Shown: in pieces, positions 7,703-14,267 of the stretch | How positions within the stretch are numbered: the first letter of the stretch is position 1 | Layout: each line of letters starts with the position of its first letter | Notes under the pieces: model-generated | The model's input: the letters and a program-made list of their open reading frames with translations, nothing else | What the model was told of the DNA's origin: nothing | The model's database searches: none | Made by a program: the position numbers and the translations under genes | Source: Prevotella sp. | GTDB taxonomy: Bacteria; Bacteroidota; Bacteroidia; Bacteroidales; Bacteroidaceae | Direction of reading: 5' to 3' | Length of the DNA: 64,000 bases | NCBI GenBank assembly: GCA_024695815.1 | Contig: JAILHK010000011.1 | Span: 45,334-109,333 of the forward strand

Positions 7703-7764
7703 TCACGGAATGACGTTTGTTGCCAAGGTTCGAACTCCTGAAGCACGCTGTTCAGTTCTTCTTT
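7675..7764 (-). pseudogene. Remnant of FPSTW-domain C-terminus after the M16 gene
   Basis: The minus strand encodes KEELNSVLQEFEPWQQTSF and then REFVENKVVR before a stop. This matches the last residues of the protein at 5135-6682. It is in the same frame as the M16 gene, separated from it only by the TGA at 7780-7782 and five codons. No start codon is present, so it is a leftover fragment. Confidence 0.8.
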
Positions 7765-7779
7765 GTGTTGGTAACAACA

Positions 7780-10503
7780 TCATCCAATGTTTTTGTATTC
7801 ATAGCGATGACCATGCTTTAACAGCGAACGAAGATACTTTCTTACGCGTTTCAGCGTAATGACCTTCTCCAGTTTCATTGTTCGCGTGTCAACGACTACA
7901 CCTTTATTTATTATCTTCTCCAACTCCAGAGAAGCTGCCCCACCCTGCGGATATATTCCACCGCTGACATAGACCGACCTAATGTAATCATCAATCATCT
8001 GTTGGGTGATGGCATTACCATAAGCCATTTCCTGCAAGAGCTGTTTCATATCATTCTCTATTTTATTGCTCTTTCCATGAGCACACGAGAAAAAGATACA
8101 ATACGTCTGCATTGTTACAGGAAGAAACTCAATGTTTGCACGTACATATGGTGAATAGACATCACCATTCTCCAGGCGTATCCTATTGGTTACTACAGTA
8201 CTGAATGCCGCTTCGAGTGCCTTATGCAGCATATAGTTCTCTGCCGTGAATGCCAAGCCATGTTCTTGGAACAGAATCATGGAGTAACAATCACTTTCGG
8301 GGTCAACAGAAGGCTCTACCAATATGGAATCCTTATTAACATAAAAATTCCTTTTGCACAGTTTCGTCGGCTCGTTCTTTGAAGGCAAGCCACCGATGTA
8401 TTTCAGAACAAGCGGCATGATTGAGTCCTTGTTTCCCACATTGTCTATCGCTACGATCATGCCACTGTAGTCCGATTTATATTCTTTCCAGCTTTCACAA
8501 ACTCTCTTGTAATCGTCTGCTGTCATCGTACTATCGCGTACATACTTTTTGGGTGCTATTGTAGGCGCAAAGATTACCTTTCTAAGTTGTTGGAGAGCTT
8601 TGTTATGTTTAGTGTTATAATTTTCTCTCCATTCCTTAGCAAGCTGAATAGAATCCTCCCCATTAATCTCGTAATTTGTTAATTCGTGGTAGATTTCTTT
8701 GAATCGTTCTTCAACTTCAGAATGACTAATATTATCCCTACTCAACTCATCATAATATCCAGATAAAAATAGACCTCCTCTCAAACCTGAGCAGTTATTC
8801 ATGCAAGAGAAGCCCGCATATTGCAAAGAGTCTAACATATTCATATTCAATTCACGATGAGTATGCAAACTAATGTACTCGCCACAACTGTCAACCTCAT
8901 GCATCAGCACCGTGACGCCATTTGAAAGAGTAAGTTTCCATACATCACTATCTTTCAACTTTTTCTCTTTCACGATTCTTCCTGGTGTGGGTTCTACGTT
9001 AAGTGTCAGAGATTCCTTGACTTTCTCTGTGCTTTCTTTCTTTGAAGGCAAACGTATCGGCTCTATTTCCGATTGATAGGCGTTGTCAATTACTTCCTGA
9101 AGCTCGTCCTTGGTAATCTCGCATCTTTTCGAGACAGAGAGTCGAAAGCTCGGGGCGGAAGCATGGAATAACTGTCTGAACTGCTTGACAAATCCTTCAA
9201 AGCCACAGTCATTCGTTAATATCTGGCTCATTTGGGCATCCACATCATTGTCCACAATCGGAGTTCCATAGAGAAAGTTTGATAAGCAATATTTAAATAT
9301 ACTGGAAGGATATACAACCACGGAATCATTAGACTCCCATACCTGTGAGTCCGTCATTTCCAATGTGTCCGTCATCTCCGCACGATATTCATCGGCTATT
9401 TCCTCGGGGAATCCATAATCGGCAATACTTCTAATCGTTTTTATTGATTTTGACAGCAGCTCTTTGGGACCATATTTATCTGACCAGATATCAATATGCA
9501 GAATTGGCACATTATCTATATCTTTCCTATAAGAGGTAAAGCAACTGATATCTTTACCATACAGTCTTTTGAATGTTTCAACGATAGGGCTGTTCAGGCT
9601 TAAAACAGCAGTACTCGGCAGAACGCTTTCTATCGTCTTAAGCCTATCTGCCAGCATATTCTGGCGAATAGCCAATTCTACATTTATCGTTTCATCTGTT
9701 TCATCCAGACGCTCGACAAATACTTTTGGCTCACTGTAGGGTGGAATCACGGCTCGTGCAGGAACCACACTTGTCCCAGCCGGAACTGGTTCAAAGATAG
9801 CCCGTATCTTTTCATACATCCGTTCCACGTCGAAAGGACCCACTACCACAACAGCTTGCATCTGTGGCTGATACCAGCGATGATAAAAATCACGTATGGT
9901 CTGTGGCGAACAATGAAGAATCGTACTGGTGTCGCCTATGATAGGTCGGGAGAACGGAGTGCCTGCAAGTTCCTCATTGCTTTCCCGACGCAACAGCCCT
10001 TCTTCAATGATGACATTTCGTTCTTTCTCTATGTCACTATCGTTGAGCTCCGCATCATACATCATGTCGCGTAACATCAGCAGACAGTCTGTTGTCATCC
10101 GATCGTTTCCTGAAGGAATATTCTTGAAGCTAAAGAATGTCATCTCGAAACCAGTCGCGGCATTTAGGTCTGGTCCAAATTGCAGACCCATTCTTTGAAT
10201 CCGATCTACGATTTCGTGATTCTTATAGTGCTTTGTGCCGCAAAACACAAGATGTTCCACAAAGTGGGCAAGACCGTATTCGCCTTCCCGCTCTGCCAAC
10301 GCTCCCGTTGGTTGTATGATGTAGAAGTCGGCCTTTTCGTTCTTCGCCGTCTTACAGATATAATACGTCATGCCATTCTTTAGCACCCCTTTCTTCACAG
10401 CCTTAGACTCTGGAATTGACTGCGTCAAATCCAGAGCAAGGCCAGATAAAGGAATGAACAAGAAGACTAAAAGACCAATAATAAAAAAACTCTTTTTGTT
10501 CAT
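7780..10503 (-). CDS. M16 family zinc peptidase, secreted
   Basis: 907 residues from the ATG at 10503; the frame extends to 10656 but that would overlap the upstream substrate gene. Signal peptide MNKKSFFIIGLLVFLFIPLSG. The inverted zinc motif HFVEH (residues 80-84, codons 10252-10266) and the downstream acidic segment IEKERNVIIEEG give the M16 (pitrilysin/insulinase) active site. Length suits a two-repeat M16 protein with an inactive second half. It starts 10 bases after the second substrate gene ends, so the two are translationally close. In this cluster it could process or degrade exported peptides in the periplasm or outside; M16 partners of PqqL type also feed on peptides, which is the general alternative. 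Confidence 0.9.
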   Translation of the reverse strand: MNKKSFFIIGLLVFLFIPLSGLALDLTQSIPESKAVKKGVLKNGMTYYICKTAKNEKADFYIIQPTGALAEREGEYGLAHFVEHLVFCGTKHYKNHEIVDRIQRMGLQFGPDLNAATGFEMTFFSFKNIPSGNDRMTTDCLLMLRDMMYDAELNDSDIEKERNVIIEEGLLRRESNEELAGTPFSRPIIGDTSTILHCSPQTIRDFYHRWYQPQMQAVVVVGPFDVERMYEKIRAIFEPVPAGTSVVPARAVIPPYSEPKVFVERLDETDETINVELAIRQNMLADRLKTIESVLPSTAVLSLNSPIVETFKRLYGKDISCFTSYRKDIDNVPILHIDIWSDKYGPKELLSKSIKTIRSIADYGFPEEIADEYRAEMTDTLEMTDSQVWESNDSVVVYPSSIFKYCLSNFLYGTPIVDNDVDAQMSQILTNDCGFEGFVKQFRQLFHASAPSFRLSVSKRCEITKDELQEVIDNAYQSEIEPIRLPSKKESTEKVKESLTLNVEPTPGRIVKEKKLKDSDVWKLTLSNGVTVLMHEVDSCGEYISLHTHRELNMNMLDSLQYAGFSCMNNCSGLRGGLFLSGYYDELSRDNISHSEVEERFKEIYHELTNYEINGEDSIQLAKEWRENYNTKHNKALQQLRKVIFAPTIAPKKYVRDSTMTADDYKRVCESWKEYKSDYSGMIVAIDNVGNKDSIMPLVLKYIGGLPSKNEPTKLCKRNFYVNKDSILVEPSVDPESDCYSMILFQEHGLAFTAENYMLHKALEAAFSTVVTNRIRLENGDVYSPYVRANIEFLPVTMQTYCIFFSCAHGKSNKIENDMKQLLQEMAYGNAITQQMIDDYIRSVYVSGGIYPQGGAASLELEKIINKGVVVDTRTMKLEKVITLKRVRKYLRSLLKHGHRYEYKNIG

Positions 10504-10513
10504 AAAAGTATAA

Positions 10514-11281
10514 CTATAATATCTGAACACTAGATAGTTCAGTATATCGTTCTTGATGTGTATTCTTGTCGATATAATTGATTTGCATAAAGTGGTAAAC
10601 GTTGTCCATCCTCCTTTCACATGAAGTCTTGAGTTTAACACTCCTTGTGGCATCAACGTTTTGTGATATCTGGAGCTTTAAGGCATTAAGTTGATTGTTT
10701 ATTTTGTTCTCAATAATAGAAAACCACGGTCCTGCTCCAGGAATGTTTTTTAATAGTTCCCAAATAGGTCCATCCAAATAACCAACAGGGTAGCTAAATT
10801 CCGTTAATTCTTGCCAAGTCATAATTCTAGTTTGATCCGGTTTGCTCATATTTTCAGAATTTGGACCTTGGAACATGTTCGATGAACTACTGAAACTACT
10901 ATCATAGCCGGAACCACTGCCATAGCCGTAATTACTGCCGTAACCGTAATCACTTCCATACCCACTGCCGTAACCGTAATCACTTCCATACCCACTGCCG
11001 TTGCCATAGTTTGAACCATAGTTACCGGAGCTATCCATTGTAGAACCTACATAGGCATGACCATTGGAATCCCAGTTTACACAATCATTAGCACCAACAT
11101 ATCCGAGACCTTCTACATAGCCTCCAGCCCAACTGCCGCTGGCTATCATTCCCATGTATTCCTCCATGGAGTAGGTGGTTCCAGATCCGCCTCCAATGAT
11201 CATCTTCTGCTCGAACATTTTCACAATCTCTGCATGCAACTCCAATTCGGAGAGCGTTGCTTTGGTTAGTTTTCGTTTCAT
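10514..11281 (-). CDS. Exported GG-leader protein with YGS repeats, unknown C-terminal domain
   Basis: 255 residues. The leader (residues 1-32, MKRKLTKATL ... MIIGGG) is almost identical to that of the 12438-13391 protein. Residues ~36-86 form a variable segment rich in Gly and aromatic residues; residues ~87-128 are Tyr-Gly-Ser-Asp repeats. The C-terminal ~120 residues (from about 135) are not recognised; they contain PIWELLKNIPGAGPWFSIIENKINNQLNALKL split by an amphipathic helix pattern, and a single Cys221 in KTSCERRMDN. The IPGAGP helix-turn-helix hairpin is reminiscent of membrane-active or pore-forming segments, a speculative reading. Followed at 10 bases by the M16 gene. Confidence 0.8.
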   Translation of the reverse strand: MKRKLTKATLSELELHAEIVKMFEQKMIIGGGSGTTYSMEEYMGMIASGSWAGGYVEGLGYVGANDCVNWDSNGHAYVGSTMDSSGNYGSNYGNGSGYGSDYGYGSGYGSDYGYGSNYGYGSGSGYDSSFSSSSNMFQGPNSENMSKPDQTRIMTWQELTEFSYPVGYLDGPIWELLKNIPGAGPWFSIIENKINNQLNALKLQISQNVDATRSVKLKTSCERRMDNVYHFMQINYIDKNTHQERYTELSSVQIL

Positions 11282-11410
11282 TGTTCCCTAATAGGTTTTT
11301 AATTACTTATTGCCTTATAATCTTTTTCGTATCCCAAAAGGCCAAAGCCTTTGGGATACGGGATCTAGAGTTTTTTTTGCAATCATCTCACTACCTTGTT
11401 CTCTACGAAC
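11221..11410 (-). repeat. Repeat block B, copy 2
   Basis: Partner of 7515-7702; contains the 5' end of the second substrate gene, its upstream hairpin and the tail remnant at 11383-11412. High identity across coding and non-coding parts indicates recent duplication or gene conversion. Confidence 0.8.
11328..11360 (-). promoter_or_regulatory. Conserved hairpin upstream of substrate gene, copy 2
   Basis: CGTATCCCA(A)AAGGC pairs with GCCTTTGGGATACG. Relative to the copy at 7621-7653, both members of one base pair have changed, keeping the stem. The loop CAAA is the same. Confidence 0.6.
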
Positions 11411-11412
11411 CC
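11383..11412 (-). pseudogene. Short FVENK tail remnant
   Basis: Minus strand reads GFVENKVVR then stop, identical in its last eight residues to the remnant at 7675-7764. It lies just after the stop codon of the gene at 11428-11955. Confidence 0.65.
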
Positions 11413-11427
11413 CCTAAAAAGGCCGTA

Positions 11428-11955
11428 CTATTCAGTCTGCACGCTATGAAATTCTTCCTTGGACTCCCCGACGTAGAAATCCTCATTGAATTCCATCCTG
11501 GTGCGTCCCGACAACCGCCAATCTTTAAATATGTCATGTTGCGAGAATACATCAATAGAAGACCGTCTGTCCCTTGGAAGGGCATACCGCGCAAAGTCCA
11601 CATTCACCTGCACATGGAAGGATGTGGGCATCTTCTTTGGCAATACCAGCACACGGCTGACCGACGTCCCCGGATGTAAGAACACCGAAGCCCCCGAGAA
11701 TAGGTCCTCGTGAAGATAGTATATTTGATGATTGTAATCAGCCTTCTTAATCGGCGTTACAGTTACGAACGTGCCAGGCTTTGCGCCCTCGCCATCCAAG
11801 AACTGAAACGACAGGCTATCAGATACATTCCGCAATGTGACAATAAGGGTTCCTGCGTCCTCATCATAACTCGACGTAGCTATCAACTGTGCGGAACATG
11901 GGCACACATGGAGTGCCAACAGTCCCAATATGATATACAAATAAATTCTTTTCAT
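11428..11955 (-). CDS. Small secreted protein, paralogue of the next gene
   Basis: 175 residues with a signal peptide (MKRIYLYIILGLLALHVCPCSAQ). Not a family I recognise. It shares with the protein at 11966-12433 the layout AQL..(S/A)xY.....G.(L/I)xV.(L/F)(R/K)N(V/M)SDSL.F and a later FLHPG motif, so the two are diverged duplicates with a beta-sandwich-like pattern. The gene lies between two exported substrates, a position compatible with an accessory or immunity role; nothing in the sequence proves it. Confidence 0.8.
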   Translation of the reverse strand: MKRIYLYIILGLLALHVCPCSAQLIATSSYDEDAGTLIVTLRNVSDSLSFQFLDGEGAKPGTFVTVTPIKKADYNHQIYYLHEDLFSGASVFLHPGTSVSRVLVLPKKMPTSFHVQVNVDFARYALPRDRRSSIDVFSQHDIFKDWRLSGRTRMEFNEDFYVGESKEEFHSVQTE

Positions 11956-11965
11956 AGTCTGCTAT

Positions 11966-12433
11966 TCATTTAATGATACGTAAAAGGTTCACCTCGCTTT
12001 TTCTGGGTAGCGTGTATTTTCGCCAGTTCTTCATTTTGTACTCAACAGGCTTCCCCCATTCTTCTTTGGGCATGTTCGCCCTCCAGTAGCTAATTTCCAG
12101 CAGGAAAGCCCGAACAAAACTGGCAGTTAATACCGGATATCCAATCTTCCATTGCTCACCGGGGTGCAGGAAAAACAGATGACCTGGTAATAAACTACAC
12201 CTGCAAATCTCTGGATATAAGGTCTCACCATTTTCCAGTTCTATATAGCTCATCTCCGCATCAGGAACAGGCATCCGCTCACCACAGAAAATAAATGTCA
12301 GGCTGTCCGACATATTTTTAAAGATGACGTCTATCCCGCCCGACGACGTATTATACTCTGCATCCACAAGCAATTGAGCGCGGCCTTGCATGGCGCCCAA
12401 CACGAATAGGAAAAACAAGAATATTTTTTTCAT
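11966..12433 (-). CDS. Small secreted protein, paralogue of the preceding gene
   Basis: 155 residues; signal peptide MKKIFLFFLFVLGAMQGRAQ. Contains FKNMSDSLTFIFCG and LFFLHPGEQW, matching NVSDSLSFQF and VFLHPGTSV of the gene 10 bases downstream. It begins 4 bases after the stop of the HELYH substrate gene, so coupled translation is likely. Function unknown; candidate partner of that substrate. Confidence 0.8.
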   Translation of the reverse strand: MKKIFLFFLFVLGAMQGRAQLLVDAEYNTSSGGIDVIFKNMSDSLTFIFCGERMPVPDAEMSYIELENGETLYPEICRCSLLPGHLFFLHPGEQWKIGYPVLTASFVRAFLLEISYWRANMPKEEWGKPVEYKMKNWRKYTLPRKSEVNLLRIIK

Positions 12434-12437
12434 AGCT

Positions 12438-13391
12438 TCAATGCTGATTATTACTATAATTAATCATATTTATATACTCTTTGTACTGCCAGATTTTTGC
12501 TTTAATCTCATTTCTGTAATCTTGTGAGATATTGTAACCTAGACTTAATTCATGCTCGTAAGCTTTAATCTCATTTTGATACTTTATTGGGTCAAAAAGT
12601 TTTTCTCTTTTAACAAACTCGTAGATTTCTGAATCGGAATAAATATTAATTTTTTTATAATAGGAACGAACTTCCTCTGGAATATATGAGAAATGATAGC
12701 CCTCTAACTTCAAATCGACGTTTTCATCCTTGTTATAAGACTTGTCGCTTTTTAAATGATACAACTCATGCATAATGATTGAACATCTATCTACATTTGA
12801 TAGATTCTCACTAAAAAAAGATTTACCAAATAATAAGGTTTTTCCATTCTCAGCTTTCCCCGCCCGAAGTAACGGCTGTGAAAAATTGTAGGCTAAATCT
12901 ATTCCTGAAAAATCTGGCGGTGTTAAACCTGACAACCTAAAAAAGTTCTGCAATTCATTAATTATCTCACTCCTACTTTTTCCCTCACTTCCTTCATCTT
13001 GTGTACCTTGATAATATCCGCTGCCGTAATCGTAGTCACTACCAAAACCATAGCCGGAGCCATAGTCAGAACCATATCCATAGCCAGAACCATAACCGTA
13101 TCCATAACCGGAATCATAACCAGAACCATAACCAGAACCATAGTCTGAACCATAGTCTGAACCAACATTGCTATCTCCATACCCATTTCCACCAGACCAG
13201 CAGAGATGACCTATTTGGTCATAATAATAGACGCCTGCCGTTGCGCTATATTGCAACCATTGAGTATACGTCAATGGATCCTGATAGGTTCCAGATCCGC
13301 CTCCAATGATCATCTTTTGCTCGAACATTTTCACAATCTCTGCATGCAACTCCAGTTCGGAGAGCGTTGCTTTTGTTAGTTTTCGTTTCAT
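12438..13391 (-). CDS. Exported GG-leader protein with YGS repeats and HELYH metallopeptidase-like domain
   Basis: 317 residues. Leader 1-32 ends MIIGGG. A segment shared with the 6715-7575 protein follows (TYTQWLQY..YYYDQIGHLCWSG), then Tyr-Gly-Ser-Asp repeats at ~78-127. The C-terminal part (residues ~140-317) carries MHELYHLKSD, an HExxH zinc signature at 208-212, and a downstream acidic motif AYEHEL (277-282) that could supply a third ligand. The remainder is helical and Lys/Glu-rich. It is the first substrate gene after the transporter block. The call of metallopeptidase rests on HExxH alone plus the helix context, so activity is tentative. Confidence 0.82.
   Translation of the reverse strand: MKRKLTKATLSELELHAEIVKMFEQKMIIGGGSGTYQDPLTYTQWLQYSATAGVYYYDQIGHLCWSGGNGYGDSNVGSDYGSDYGSGYGSGYDSGYGYGYGSGYGYGSDYGSGYGFGSDYDYGSGYYQGTQDEGSEGKSRSEIINELQNFFRLSGLTPPDFSGIDLAYNFSQPLLRAGKAENGKTLLFGKSFFSENLSNVDRCSIIMHELYHLKSDKSYNKDENVDLKLEGYHFSYIPEEVRSYYKKINIYSDSEIYEFVKREKLFDPIKYQNEIKAYEHELSLGYNISQDYRNEIKAKIWQYKEYINMINYSNNQH
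13011..13160 (-). repeat. YGS-repeat coding region, one of three in the cluster
   Basis: Short degenerate repeats coding for Tyr-Gly-Ser with Asp or Gly between. Matching regions lie at 10898-11023 and 7225-7347. The protein sequence resembles [G/S]Y[G/S] low-complexity domains. Such DNA is prone to slippage, so length may vary between strains. Confidence 0.85.
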
Positions 13392-13449
13392 GTTTTTTAA
13401 AATTAAAGAGTTAAATTAATAAATAGTTATAAGCTTATAAAGCTATGGT

Positions 13450-14253
13450 TTATTCACAAAATTCATGTTTTATGGGGTGAAAGAAGCGATTCTTTGTTCC
13501 TAATGCCTCTATCTCCTCAGCAGTAAACTCAGGACGGAAACGCATGGTACAACAATCACGTCCCCGACATTGTACATAGAAGCGATTACGGAAGCCCTCT
13601 GGTACGAACTCACCTATTCCACCAAAATCAGCTATTTTAAATCCATTGTTATATAACGGGGTCGACATAATAACCTCATAGAATCCCTCGTTGCCTTCTA
13701 TCTTCAGGTAGGAATCCAGAAAGTCCAAGGCCTTGGCAGAAATACGATAGACTGGATTAAAGGATTTTACCCAATTCTTCATTTCCACTTCATAACCCTC
13801 TGCAAACGACAAGGTGCGCCACCATTGCCATCTGTGATTCTTCCCGTCCTTGAAGAACTCTATGTGCGAACTGACAAAATCCGCATCGTTATCTTCAAAT
13901 GCTGAGAACAGTACATCCCAGTTACCGGTAAACACCACATCATACTCTATGCACCAATAGTATTCATAATGAGGATATTCATGGCGGAAACACTCCATAA
14001 CGAAATGCTCACTGCCATACATGCCTTCCAGCATCGGTGTGTAATCCAGTTCGTTTAGCTTCTCTATATCAAACGGATAGAAATTAACATCCATGTCCTT
14101 TAATGCAGAGTAGTCATTCTTGCTATCCACTTGAAAAGCCCAGAAGACATCACACTTGCCTTGCAGGTCCTTTTTGAGTTTAGCGTACTTCTTTATGTTA
14201 CTATCACTCACGAAATGTGCCAAGAAAAGCACAGCAACTTTATTCTTTTCCAT
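13450..14253 (-). CDS. Glycosyltransferase-like protein
   Basis: 267 residues, no signal peptide, so cytoplasmic. The N-terminus (NKVAVLFLAHFVS) starts a Rossmann-like strand and YWCIEYDVVFTGNWDVLF is the kind of acidic motif that binds metal and nucleotide-sugar in GT-A enzymes; AFEDNDADFVSSH and the Trp-rich HRWQWWRTL follow. I do not recognise the exact family. It is 14 bases after the PCAT gene and 58 bases ahead of the first substrate, so glycosylation of the Ser/Thr/Tyr-rich substrates before export is a reasonable inference, as in glycosylated bacteriocin loci. Confidence 0.6.
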   Translation of the reverse strand: MEKNKVAVLFLAHFVSDSNIKKYAKLKKDLQGKCDVFWAFQVDSKNDYSALKDMDVNFYPFDIEKLNELDYTPMLEGMYGSEHFVMECFRHEYPHYEYYWCIEYDVVFTGNWDVLFSAFEDNDADFVSSHIEFFKDGKNHRWQWWRTLSFAEGYEVEMKNWVKSFNPVYRISAKALDFLDSYLKIEGNEGFYEVIMSTPLYNNGFKIADFGGIGEFVPEGFRNRFYVQCRGRDCCTMRFRPEFTAEEIEALGTKNRFFHPIKHEFCE

Positions 14254-14267
14254 TTTTTAAATAATAT

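Noticed and set aside
10504..10656. 51-codon N-terminal extension of the M16 protein
   Set aside because: It overlaps the upstream substrate gene and precedes a good signal peptide starting at 10503.
12962..13309. ORFs on both strands in the third YGS-repeat region
   Set aside because: His/Asn-rich or Met-rich low-complexity shadows of the substrate gene.
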